Source: Clostridiales bacterium UBA7011
GTDB lineage: Bacteria > Bacillota > Clostridia > Oscillospirales > Butyricicoccaceae
Assembly (NCBI GenBank): GCA_002449635.1
Contig: DJXF01000046.1
Span: 1 to 12,338 of the forward strand
Reading direction: 5' to 3'
Length of the DNA stretch: 12,338 nt
Notes under the pieces: model-generated
Seen by the model: the letters and a program-made list of their open reading frames with translations, nothing else
What the model was told of the DNA's origin: nothing
Databases searched by the model: none
In this document: one piece after another, positions 1 through 6,483 of the stretch
How the letters are laid out: each line of letters begins with the position of its first letter
How positions within the stretch are numbered: the first letter of the stretch is position 1
Made by a program: the position numbers and the translations under genes

Positions 1-276
1 CAGTCGAAAGAGGCGTTTATCCGGGCAGTGTGCAATGGCACACTCAACTATTTCTCCGCGGTGCACGAGAAGATGCCGGTGGAACGAAGCGGTGACACGG
101 CGGTTCTGACCGGACAGTCGTATGTCGCTGCGGCGGTATTCGGCGGCGGAAGGTCAAACTGGCATCTGCAGCAGAAATGCAGCCTGAAAAAAACAGGCGG
201 AAAATGGAGCATAACGCGAAGCGTGGCAAGCACATATTGGGGAGAGGATGCCGGGTGTAAAGCCGTGCAGCCCTGA
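1..276 (+). CDS. NTF2/SnoaL-like family protein, 3' end only
   Basis: This is the C-terminal 91 codons of a gene that begins before the window; frame 1 is open from the first base to TGA at 274-276. A GTG at position 28 is internal and not the true start. The residues resemble the second half of a SnoaL-like/NTF2-fold domain: alternating beta-strand-like stretches, a conserved-looking NWHLQQKC segment, then a KTGGKWSITRSV strand near the end. Such domains are small alpha+beta cones that bind or isomerise small molecules, and they often accompany oxidoreductase genes. No catalytic residue can be assigned from the fragment. The flavodoxin gene begins 27 bp downstream with its own strong ribosome binding site, so the two are probably co-transcribed. 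The family call rests on overall sequence feel and is tentative. Confidence 0.55.
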   Translation, partial: QSKEAFIRAVCNGTLNYFSAVHEKMPVERSGDTAVLTGQSYVAAAVFGGGRSNWHLQQKCSLKKTGGKWSITRSVASTYWGEDAGCKAVQP

Positions 277-303
277 GCGATACCATACGAGGAGGAAAAC
301 AAA

Positions 304-828
304 ATGGCAAAAAATCTGATTATTTACTATTCGAGAGTCGGCGAGAACTATGTAAACGGAGGCATAAAGGTGCTCTCCAAGGGAAATACGGAAATTGTGG
401 CGGAATTCATTCAGGATGCGGTCGGCGGCGATCTGTTTCAGGTGGAAACCGTGAAGGAATATGCCGCGGATTACTATGCCTGCATTGACGAGGCCAAAGC
501 GGAGCTGCGTGAGGACGCAAGACCCGAGCTGAAGGAATATCTTGACGATATTTCGGAATATGACAACGTATTTGTCTGCGGTCCGTGCTGGTGGGGAACC
601 TATCCGATGGCAGTCTTTACGCTGCTCGACCGTCTGGATTTCACGGGAAAGACCGTATTTCCTGTGATGACACACGAGGGAAGCGGACTTGCCGGAGCGG
701 CACAGGCGCTCAAGAAGTCCTGCAAGGGCGCGGCAGCAGTCGGAGCGGGTCTGGCGATTCACGGAGCGGATGCTGCCAAATCGGAAAAGAAGGTTTCAAG
801 CTGGGCAAGGAAAGTGACAAAGGCATAA
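304..828 (+). CDS. Flavodoxin (flavodoxin_4-like)
   Basis: This 174-residue protein has the length of a single flavodoxin domain, a small cytoplasmic FMN-binding electron carrier. The N-terminus MAKNLIIYYSRVGENY is the first beta strand and phosphate-binding loop, with GNTEIVAE at residues 27-34 continuing into helix 1. GPCWWGTYPMAVFTLLD at 93-109 matches the loop that stacks on the isoalloxazine ring, and THEGSGLAG at 123-131 is the typical third FMN-contacting segment. No signal peptide or membrane segment is seen. The start is fixed by AGGAGG about 8 bases before ATG. The stop codon TAA merges into the Shine-Dalgarno of the aldo/keto reductase that follows, so the two are likely co-translated. 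The electron partners are unknown. The aldo/keto reductase next door uses NAD(P)H directly, so the flavodoxin more likely serves another enzyme of the cluster. Confidence 0.88.
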   Translation: MAKNLIIYYSRVGENYVNGGIKVLSKGNTEIVAEFIQDAVGGDLFQVETVKEYAADYYACIDEAKAELREDARPELKEYLDDISEYDNVFVCGPCWWGTYPMAVFTLLDRLDFTGKTVFPVMTHEGSGLAGAAQALKKSCKGAAAVGAGLAIHGADAAKSEKKVSSWARKVTKA

Positions 829-841
829 GGAGGTCTGCACT

Positions 842-1693
842 GTGGAATGGATCACATTCAATGACGGAAACAGGATACCGGCTGTCGGATTCGGCGTATT
901 TATGATTCCGAACAACGGACCGACCTATGAAGCCGTCCTTGCGGCATTGAAAGCAGGATACCGGCATATCGACAGCGCCGCGGCTTATTTCAACGAAGAG
1001 GATGTCGGACGGGCTGTCCGGGACAGCGGCATTCCCCGCGAGGAAATCTTTGTCACAAGCAAGCTCTGGCTTCAGGATCACGGCTATGAACAGGCAAAGA
1101 AAGGAATTGCCCGCTCGCTTCGCAAGCTGAATTTAGGATATATCGACCTCTATCTCGTGCATCAGCCCTACGGCGATGTTGCGGGAGCATGGAAGGCAAT
1201 GGAAGAGGCGAAAGCGGAAGGGAAAATCCGGTCGATCGGCGTCAGCAATATGACTCCGGCGCTCTGGAATCGATTTGTGCCGCAGTTCGAGACCAAACCG
1301 GCGGTCAATCAGGTGGAGTTCAATCCCCTGTTTCAGCAGAAGGAAATCCGCGCGCTGATGAACGAAACCGGCACAAAGCTGGAGGCATGGTATCCGCTGG
1401 GACATGGCGATGCGAGCCTGCTTTCCAATCCCGTCATCACGCAACTGGCGGAGAAATACGGAAAGAACGCGGGACAGATTATTCTCCGCTTTGAGGTGCA
1501 GGACGGCGTCATCACGCTTCCAAAGTCCACAAATCCGGAGAGAATCCGGACCAATCTGGATATTTTTGACTTTGCGCTGACCGATGAGGAAATGGAAAAA
1601 ATGCACGCGCTTGACACCGGAAAGGGAACGCACAATCCTGACGCGCCGGGTGTGGAGGAAATGCTCAGAGGGGCATTTGTGATCGAGGATTAA
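842..1693 (+). CDS. Aldo/keto reductase
   Basis: This 283-residue protein is the usual length for a soluble (alpha/beta)8-barrel aldo/keto reductase, which reduces aldehydes and ketones with NADPH. The full catalytic tetrad is visible: Asp44 and Tyr49 in HIDSAAAY, Lys74 in VTSKLW, and His107 in LVHQP. The substrate/cofactor segments GVSN (133-136) and NQVEFNP (166-172) and the 2'-phosphate-binding loop LPKSTNPERIRTN (226-238) are present, favouring NADPH. It resembles the 2,5-diketo-D-gluconate reductase/YvgN-like subgroup, though the substrate cannot be deduced. The start is GTG at 842, chosen because AAGGAGGT, overlapping the flavodoxin stop, lies about 8 bases upstream and the FNDGNRIPAVGFG N-terminus is in register with the family. 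The gene sits in an operon between the flavodoxin and the remains of an alcohol dehydrogenase. Confidence 0.93.
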   Translation: MEWITFNDGNRIPAVGFGVFMIPNNGPTYEAVLAALKAGYRHIDSAAAYFNEEDVGRAVRDSGIPREEIFVTSKLWLQDHGYEQAKKGIARSLRKLNLGYIDLYLVHQPYGDVAGAWKAMEEAKAEGKIRSIGVSNMTPALWNRFVPQFETKPAVNQVEFNPLFQQKEIRALMNETGTKLEAWYPLGHGDASLLSNPVITQLAEKYGKNAGQIILRFEVQDGVITLPKSTNPERIRTNLDIFDFALTDEEMEKMHALDTGKGTHNPDAPGVEEMLRGAFVIED

Positions 1694-1706
1694 GGAGGAC
1701 AGCCGG

Positions 1707-1822
1707 ATGCAGGACTTTATTTTTCGCAATAAAGCGTAAATGCGTATCGGACTGCCTGCGGAAGCGCGGATATCATGTCCCATATCTTTGATGTGGAGAA
1801 AATATTCCGGATGTGTCTGTAA
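1707..1822 (+). pseudogene. Remnant of an iron-containing (YqhD/butanol dehydrogenase-type) alcohol dehydrogenase
   Basis: Three pieces of one gene appear to survive. A good ribosome binding site (AAGGAGGA) precedes ATG at 1707, which reads MQDFIFRNKA and stops; this is the expected N-terminus of a group III iron alcohol dehydrogenase (typically a Phe/Ile-rich start before a PTKIIFG-like strand). In another frame from 1742 comes AYRTACGSADIMSHIF, which matches the conserved mid-protein segment of this family around the metal-binding region. It is followed directly by DVEKIFRMCL and TAA at 1820-1822, which looks like the family's C-terminal residues. Intact members are about 380-390 residues; only about 35 remain, so two large internal deletions are inferred. 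The first junction lies in a GCGTA direct repeat (1734-1738 and 1742-1746). The remnant follows the aldo/keto reductase by 13 bp and precedes a terminator, so it was probably the last gene of that operon. The match is from memory of the family, not a search. Confidence 0.6.
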
Positions 1823-1830
1823 TGCAATGC

Positions 1831-1862
1831 GGCGGTGGCAGATGTCTGTCACCGCCATATTT
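1831..1862 (+). terminator. Hairpin terminator after the alcohol dehydrogenase remnant
   Basis: GGCGGTGGCAG (1831-1841) pairs with CTGTCACCGCC (1846-1856) around an ATGT loop: 11 pairs including one G-T. The T-tract that follows (ATATTT) is weak. It lies 9 bases past the remnant's stop, where a native terminator would be. It may only partly separate the aldo/keto reductase operon from the SDR genes. I recognise no convincing promoter or gene in 1863-2010. Confidence 0.6.
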
Positions 1863-2010
1863 GAAGGGAGAGCAGGAAGGATGGCTGCTTTCACGGTGTT
1901 TTTCCATGAAAGGCGAGACAATCGCCCCGGAGTGAAAATCGTATATCCGGAAAAAGGGCACACCGCAGACATCCGGCAGACAGAAAAACCGCTTTGAGGA
2001 GGAAAGACAG

Positions 2011-2844
2011 ATGAGCAGGGACGTAATGATTGTAACCGGAGCGGGACAGATCAGCATGGCGATTGCGCGCAGAACCGGTTTCGGAAAAAAGATCGTACTG
2101 GGTGACAAAAACAAAAAGAACTGCGAGACAATCGCAAAGATCATGACGGATGCGGGATATGATGTCGAGCCGTTTGAGATGGATCTCTCGTCCAGAGAAT
2201 CCATCCTCGCGATGATTGCAAAAGCCCGCGAATTCGGTGAGATCAGGTATCTTGTAAACGGCGCCGGGGTTTCTCCTTCGCAGGCGCAGATTGAGACGAT
2301 TTTGAAGGTTGACCTTTACGGTACGGCGGTGCTGCTGGAAGAAGTGGGAAAGGTCATCGCGAAAGGCGGAGCGGGCGTGACAATTTCAAGTCAGTCCGGA
2401 TGGCGCATGCCGCAGCTGACACCCGAGCAGGACAGACAGCTCGCCGCAGCGCCGACGGAACAGCTGCTGTCGCTTGACCTTCTGCAGCCGGAGAACATCA
2501 GGGACACGCTCCATGCCTATCAGATGGCAAAACGCTGCAATGAAAAGCGGGTGATGTATGAATGTGTCCGCTGGGGCGAGCGGGGAGCACGCTTAAATGC
2601 GATTGCACCGGGAATTATTGTCACGCCGCTTGCAATGGATGAATTTAACGGACCGCGCGGAGATTTTTATAAGAATATGTTTGCAAAATGCCCGGCGGGA
2701 CGACCGGGAACAGCCGATGAAATGGCGAATATTGCAGCGCTTCTGATGAGCGATGCAGGCGCGTTTATCACAGGTTCGACGTTCCTGGCAGACGGAGGAG
2801 CAACTGCGTCCTATTATTACGGTCCGCTTCAGACGAAAGCATAA
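2011..2844 (+). CDS. SDR family oxidoreductase with an insertion before the catalytic Tyr
   Basis: This 277-residue short-chain dehydrogenase/reductase is a Rossmann-fold NAD(P)H-dependent enzyme. The cofactor loop is TGAGQISMAIA at 9-19, in which the usual third glycine (GxxxGxG) is replaced by Ser. NGAG at 83-86 stands for the NNAG motif, the catalytic serine region is ISSQSG at 125-130, and the Tyr-x-x-x-Lys pair is Tyr170 and Lys174 in YQMAK. Serine and tyrosine are about 41-43 residues apart, against about 13 in classical SDRs, so roughly 28 residues (PQLTPEQD and onward) are inserted. The C-terminal FLADGGATASYYYG closes the fold. The start is set by GAGGAGG about 8 bases before ATG. 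The DUF4405 gene begins 28 bp downstream. The substrate is unknown. Confidence 0.9.
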   Translation: MSRDVMIVTGAGQISMAIARRTGFGKKIVLGDKNKKNCETIAKIMTDAGYDVEPFEMDLSSRESILAMIAKAREFGEIRYLVNGAGVSPSQAQIETILKVDLYGTAVLLEEVGKVIAKGGAGVTISSQSGWRMPQLTPEQDRQLAAAPTEQLLSLDLLQPENIRDTLHAYQMAKRCNEKRVMYECVRWGERGARLNAIAPGIIVTPLAMDEFNGPRGDFYKNMFAKCPAGRPGTADEMANIAALLMSDAGAFITGSTFLADGGATASYYYGPLQTKA

Positions 2845-2872
2845 GCGGTATGGCATGGAAGGGGAGAGCCGG

Positions 2873-3559
2873 ATGAGGAACAAAAAGATCACAATGTCGA
2901 TTGATATCGCCATGACGGTTTTATTGCCGATGCTGATGGCGTATTCCCTGATTGGCGAACAATTCCACGAAATCATCGGGACAGCCGTGTTTGTGCTGTT
3001 TGTCCTGCACCATATCGCAAACAGAGCGTGGCACCGGTCGCTGTTCCGGGGCAGATATACACTGAGGCGGGCGGTTCAGACCGCACTCAATCTGCTGCTC
3101 CTTGTGTTCCTGATTGCACAGCCCGTCAGCGGGATCCTGCTGTCCAAACACCTGTACACATGGATTCAGCCTGCGGGGATATCCGCAAACGCGAGGGGAA
3201 TTCACCTGCTGCTTGCCTATTGGGGATTTGTGCTGATGTGCATTCATGCCGGGACACATCTTCTGACGCCCGCAGCAAAGCTGCAAAGGAAAGCAAAGCA
3301 TATCCGGCTGCCCGTCACGGCTGCATGGGGCATCCTGTCCCTATACGGCTGTTACGCGTTTGGAAAGAGACAGCTCGCGGATTATCTGTTCCGCAGGTCG
3401 GCCTTTGTGTTCTTTGATTTCAGCGAGCCGCGGCTGTACTTTTTCCTCGATTACATTGCTGTGATGATGCTCTTTGCCCTGCTCGGCATGTTCCTTGCAG
3501 CCGGGCTCAATCGCATGCACACCCAAAAAAGAACCCGCAGGGAGGACAGAATAAAATGA
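2873..3559 (+). CDS. DUF4405-like membrane protein, possible b-type cytochrome
   Basis: This 228-residue integral membrane protein has hydrophobic segments at about 8-28, 35-51, 68-90, 108-130, 145-163 and 189-213. Histidines cluster at membrane edges: His32, His46, His47, His54, His111, His125 and His129 (LHHIANRAWH and CIHAGTH). This is the pattern of DUF4405 proteins, which are related to cytochrome b-type di-haem membrane domains. Haem binding here is therefore an inference, not something the sequence proves. The start at 2873 is chosen for AAGGGGAG about 6 bases upstream; an in-frame ATG at 2855 would add six residues but has no good ribosome binding site. The stop overlaps the next start (ATGA), which implies translational coupling to the FMN-binding protein downstream and suggests electron exchange between a membrane carrier and a soluble flavoprotein. 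Confidence 0.8.
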   Translation: MRNKKITMSIDIAMTVLLPMLMAYSLIGEQFHEIIGTAVFVLFVLHHIANRAWHRSLFRGRYTLRRAVQTALNLLLLVFLIAQPVSGILLSKHLYTWIQPAGISANARGIHLLLAYWGFVLMCIHAGTHLLTPAAKLQRKAKHIRLPVTAAWGILSLYGCYAFGKRQLADYLFRRSAFVFFDFSEPRLYFFLDYIAVMMLFALLGMFLAAGLNRMHTQKRTRREDRIK

Positions 3560-4200
3560 AGGTATTGCTGGTCAACGGAAGCCCGAATCGAAGCGGATGT
3601 ACCAATCGTGCGCTGGAGGAAATCGCCCGCACGTTCCGGGAAGAGGGAATCGAAACGGGCATGTATTGGATTGGCAGACAGCCGATCGGCGGCTGCATCG
3701 GCTGCTATCAGTGCACGAAGAAAAAACAGTGCGTGTTTGATGACAGGATAAATGAATTTACTGCGCTTGCGGCGGAGTATGACGGATTTATCTTCGGCTC
3801 GCCGGTTTATTTTTCCGGCATGAACGGCAGCCTGATGAGCTTTATGGACAGAGTGTTCTTTTCCGCATCGGCACGCAGTCCCCATCCGTTTCGCTTTAAG
3901 CCGGCAGCCGCTGTCGTGTCGGCAAGGCGGTCGGGAACGACATCCGCACTCGATCAGATGAACAAATATTTTCTCCATCAGCAGATGCCCGTCATCTCGT
4001 CGCGGTACTGGAATATGGTGCACGGCAGCACGCCGGAGGAGGTCGGTCAGGACAGGGAAGGACTGCAGATTATGCGCGTGCTCGCGAGAAACATGGCATG
4101 GTTTCTGAAATTAAAGGAGGCCGGAGAGAGGGCGGGAATTCCGCTTCCGGCACAGGAAGAGGCGAGAATCGCCACGAATTTTATACGGAACAATGGATAG
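3556..4200 (+). CDS. Flavodoxin/NADPH-dependent FMN reductase family protein with a Cys motif
   Basis: This 214-residue cytoplasmic flavoprotein starts with the FMN phosphate-binding loop NGSPNRSGCTNRAL (7-20), as in NADPH-dependent FMN reductases and iron-sulfur flavoproteins. Next comes GCIGCYQCTKKKQC, with Cys47, Cys50, Cys53 and Cys59. The C-x2-C-x2-C-x5-C spacing fits the [4Fe-4S] motif of archaeal and clostridial iron-sulfur flavoproteins, although related proteins keep part of this motif without a cluster. GSPVYFSGMNGSLMSFMDR at about 81-99 is the isoalloxazine-binding loop, and an RRSGTTSALDQM segment follows. Its ATG lies inside the stop of the DUF4405 gene, with GGAGG about 10 bases upstream in that gene. 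It probably moves electrons between a reduced carrier and the neighbouring membrane protein or an unknown substrate. The terminator at 4327-4354 closes the operon. Confidence 0.87.
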   Translation: MKVLLVNGSPNRSGCTNRALEEIARTFREEGIETGMYWIGRQPIGGCIGCYQCTKKKQCVFDDRINEFTALAAEYDGFIFGSPVYFSGMNGSLMSFMDRVFFSASARSPHPFRFKPAAAVVSARRSGTTSALDQMNKYFLHQQMPVISSRYWNMVHGSTPEEVGQDREGLQIMRVLARNMAWFLKLKEAGERAGIPLPAQEEARIATNFIRNNG

Positions 4201-4326
4201 CAGAGGATAGAACCCAATCGTCCCATCCGCCGAAAGGGCGCGCGGCGGGGCACAACAGAACGGGAATTGCGGACCGCGGCGGCACCGGATCGGTTCAATC
4301 TGCCGGGAAATCCGGAAAATAAAAAT

Positions 4327-4354
4327 GCGGAGGCGCGATGCCTCCGCGTTGTTT
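4327..4354 (+). terminator. Rho-independent terminator of the SDR/DUF4405/flavoprotein operon
   Basis: GCGGAGGC (4327-4334) pairs perfectly with GCCTCCGC (4340-4347) around a GCGAT loop. It is flanked by an A-rich 5' side that can pair further and is followed by GTTGTTTTCC. The preceding stretch 4201-4326 has no gene or structure that I recognise. Confidence 0.85.
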
Positions 4355-4383
4355 TCCTCTGCGCTTGGCTCCAATTGGACACG

Positions 4384-4440
4384 AAAATGCCCCCTTCATG
4401 AGGACAGTGTGCTGCCCGCACCGTCTTTCATAAAGGGGGC
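4384..4440 (-). terminator. Terminator of the 1-phosphofructokinase gene
   Basis: GCCCCCTT (4389-4396) pairs perfectly with AAGGGGGC (4433-4440). The apex can fold further, with GAC/GTC and GTGC/GCAC helices. Read on the minus strand, the stem is followed by ATTTTCG. It lies about 40 bases after the kinase stop and faces the plus-strand terminator at 4327-4354, as expected between convergent genes. It has little T-tract on the plus strand. Confidence 0.75.
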
Positions 4441-4478
4441 TCAAATTCAGAGGAGATTCGTTTTGTCAGATTTGGAAA

Positions 4479-5381
4479 TCAGGCGCGCTGTGCGATGGCG
4501 GTGATTTCCTCACCGGTAGCCAGACCCTGCTTATAGGCCGTTGCGCTGCCTGCTGCAAGACCTTTGGCAAAGCCGTCGACCATGCTGTTGCGCTCCAGAT
4601 AACCGGCGATAAAGCCCGCAACCATCGAGTCACCGGCGCCGATGGAATCGACAAGGTTGCCGGACGGCGCGGGAGCGGAGAATACCTGACCGTCCTGCGT
4701 GACAAGAATTGCACCGGCACTGCCCATGGAAACAAGGACATTGCGTGCGCCTTCCTCCTGCAGGTGTCTTGCGCAGCCGACGATATCGTCGTATTCGACA
4801 AGAGAACGCCCGAACATCTCACCCAGTTCGCTCAGATTCGGTTTAATCAGGAACGGACGATAGGCAAGCGTGCGGCGCAGCAGGTTGCTCGAAGTGTCCA
4901 CAATGACACGGATCTGGTCGGTATCAATGATATCCAGAATTTTTTCGTACATATCCTGCGGCATAGAGGTCGGAATGCTGCCGGACAGGACAAGAATGTC
5001 ACCCGGGCGCAGCATCTTCATGCGCATCATAAACTGCTCGCAGTCATCGCTCGAAACGGCGGGACCCATACCGTTCATTTCGGTTTCCTGCTCCTCCTGC
5101 AGCTTGACATTGATGCGGGAAAAGCCGTTCGGCAGGCGGATGAAATTGGTCTCACAGCCGAGCTGCTTCATGCCGGTTTCGATCTGATCGCCTGTAAAAC
5201 CGGCGATAAAGCCGAGTGCGACATTGGGAACGCCGAGGGAAGTCAGAACAATCGAGACGTTAACGCCCTTGCCGCCGACGCGGATTTCTTCATAATTGGT
5301 GCGGTTGAGCGCACCGGTCTGAAAGTTCTTAATGCGCATGGTGTAGTCCAGCGACGGATTAAATGTAACAGTATAAATCAT
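4479..5381 (-). CDS. pfkB: 1-phosphofructokinase (PfkB/ribokinase family hexose kinase)
   Basis: This 300-residue cytoplasmic sugar kinase is the normal length for 1-phosphofructokinase or tagatose-6-phosphate kinase, which phosphorylate fructose-1-phosphate or tagatose-6-phosphate with ATP. The N-terminus MIYTVTFNPSLDYTMRI is typical of the subgroup. PfkB signature 1 is VGGKGVNVSIVLTSLG at 35-50. KPNLSELGEMFG at 180-191 is the nucleotide-side segment. Signature 2, DSIGAGDSMVAGFIAGYL at 245-262, contains the catalytic base Asp251 in the GAGD anion hole. The frame is open 40 codons further upstream, but start 5381 is chosen because it has a GAGGTGG ribosome binding site and begins at the family N-terminus. 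No fructose PTS gene or DeoR-type regulator is adjacent, so the natural substrate cannot be fixed from context. Confidence 0.9.
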   Translation of the reverse strand: MIYTVTFNPSLDYTMRIKNFQTGALNRTNYEEIRVGGKGVNVSIVLTSLGVPNVALGFIAGFTGDQIETGMKQLGCETNFIRLPNGFSRINVKLQEEQETEMNGMGPAVSSDDCEQFMMRMKMLRPGDILVLSGSIPTSMPQDMYEKILDIIDTDQIRVIVDTSSNLLRRTLAYRPFLIKPNLSELGEMFGRSLVEYDDIVGCARHLQEEGARNVLVSMGSAGAILVTQDGQVFSAPAPSGNLVDSIGAGDSMVAGFIAGYLERNSMVDGFAKGLAAGSATAYKQGLATGEEITAIAQRA

Positions 5382-5479
5382 GTGTTTTCCACCTCGTAGT
5401 TTAGAATGTCGGGAAAGCGGGAATCCCGCAGGCAGAAGCTCCTTCTCTGCAAGCCCCTGAAAAAAATCACTCTCTTTTA

Positions 5480-5508
5480 ATGATAAACGAAAATGCTGCA
5501 ATGGTCAA
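5480..5508 (-). promoter_or_regulatory. Sigma-A-type promoter of the 1-phosphofructokinase gene
   Basis: On the minus strand TTGACC (5503-5508) is followed after exactly 17 bases by TATCAT (5480-5485), matching the -35/-10 consensus at five of six positions each. The predicted start near 5473 gives a leader of about 90 bases. That leader contains two small stem-loops: GCAG...CTGC around 5435-5453, and GCGGG-ATT-CCCGC at 5416-5428. Confidence 0.75.
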
Positions 5509-5607
5509 TCAATAGCGATCAACCTGCATCCACAAATTGATGGATAGATTTTTGTGCAAAACCGCCAAAAAATCCGGGCCGATCTGTGAAAACAATGCAA
5601 AACGCCG

Positions 5608-5633
5608 AAAAAAAGACAGTCCAGCGGACTGTC
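5608..5633 (-). terminator. Terminator overlapping the stop codon of the DUF6734 gene
   Basis: On the minus strand GACAGTCC (5633-5626) pairs perfectly with GGACTGTC (5622-5615) around a three-base loop and is followed by seven T residues. The stop codon TGA (5634-5632) provides the first bases of the stem, so the terminator begins inside the end of the gene. It ends the repeat-protein/DUF6734 operon. Confidence 0.88.
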
Positions 5634-6483
5634 AAAAATAGTTTCGCAGAGAAGGAATTGCCGCGCAGACAGCGCGATATGCCGGAAAATCGCGTATAAT
5701 ACGCGAAGCACAGCGGTGACAAAAGGCGGCGCGCACATCGTCATGCGAAGCCAGGGCCTGCTTAAAGCCCCAGATATGCGTAAAATCGGTCTGCTTCGGG
5801 TCAAACAGCGCATCGGGATCGGACAGCGTATCAACGCGGATGTGCTGCGCACGCGCGCACATGCCGAGCAGCCGCTGTTCGGCAAACACCATATAGATCA
5901 GACTGTCACGCCCGCGAACGGCGTGCACAAAATCAAGCGCCTGCGTCAGATAAGTGCGCCGCAGCGATTCTTTGCCGAACCACGCAAATGCGGTATTGCA
6001 CGCGGGCTCGCTCCAGTCCCAATCGGACGGAAACGCATAGCTGTCTGACAGAACGAACGCAGACGGATCGGGATAGATATCCGGAGAGAGCGGTTCCTGG
6101 TGAATGACGGTCAGATCGGATGCCTTCAGCCGGTCACGCAGGCTGCACCAGACGATAAAATCCGTGTCAATCATCGCGCAGGGGGCGGGAACATGGGACA
6201 GGGCATACAGCTTGCCCGCCGCCCAGAAGGTGGACGGATCGACGGTATACGGGATGTCATCCAGCTCGCAGGAAATGCCGTCATCCCAGACCGGTGCAAG
6301 GCCGAGCGAGCGATAGTAACGCGCACCGACGCGGTCGGTTATCATGCGAATGCTGCCGTTGTTCCGCCGCCACATCAGCGCGGAAAGAATGGTGGTCAGC
6401 AGCTCATAGTCGGGAATTTCGTAGGGCTGACCGGGGCGGCGCATGGCATACGGGCGCGTCCAGTTCGAGGCAAACGCGCGCAT
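5632..6483 (-). CDS. DUF6734-like protein, possible GT-A-type glycosyltransferase
   Basis: This 283-residue protein has no signal peptide or membrane segment. The N-terminus MRAFASNWTRPY, a YELLTTILSALMWRRN helix and RMITDRVGARYY resemble the nucleotide-binding half of a GT-A fold. MIDTDFIVW (104-112) supplies an Asp106-x-Asp108 pair in the position of the metal/sugar-nucleotide DxD motif. CNTAFAWFG (162-170), FAEQRLLG (200-207) and THIWGF (235-240) look like the acceptor side and a final metal or base ligand. I associate this pattern with DUF6734, but no activity is assigned here. The frame is open upstream to 6846, but that part only mirrors the repeat gene in another frame. ATG at 6483 overlaps the repeat gene's stop (TGATG) and has no good ribosome binding site of its own, so translation is probably coupled. 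A perfect terminator follows. Substrate and acceptor are unknown; the repeat protein is the obvious candidate. Confidence 0.72.
   Translation of the reverse strand: MRAFASNWTRPYAMRRPGQPYEIPDYELLTTILSALMWRRNNGSIRMITDRVGARYYRSLGLAPVWDDGISCELDDIPYTVDPSTFWAAGKLYALSHVPAPCAMIDTDFIVWCSLRDRLKASDLTVIHQEPLSPDIYPDPSAFVLSDSYAFPSDWDWSEPACNTAFAWFGKESLRRTYLTQALDFVHAVRGRDSLIYMVFAEQRLLGMCARAQHIRVDTLSDPDALFDPKQTDFTHIWGFKQALASHDDVRAAFCHRCASRIIRDFPAYRAVCAAIPSLRNYF

Noticed and set aside
1740..1997. An 85-codon open frame between the aldo/keto reductase and SDR genes.
   Set aside because: It has no ribosome binding site, overlaps the alcohol dehydrogenase remnant in a different frame, runs through the terminator hairpin, and its product resembles nothing.
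5382..5501. A 40-codon N-terminal extension of the 1-phosphofructokinase.
   Set aside because: The extra residues match no PfkB N-terminus, and the upstream ATG lies before the predicted initiation codon without a ribosome binding site and within the promoter spacer.
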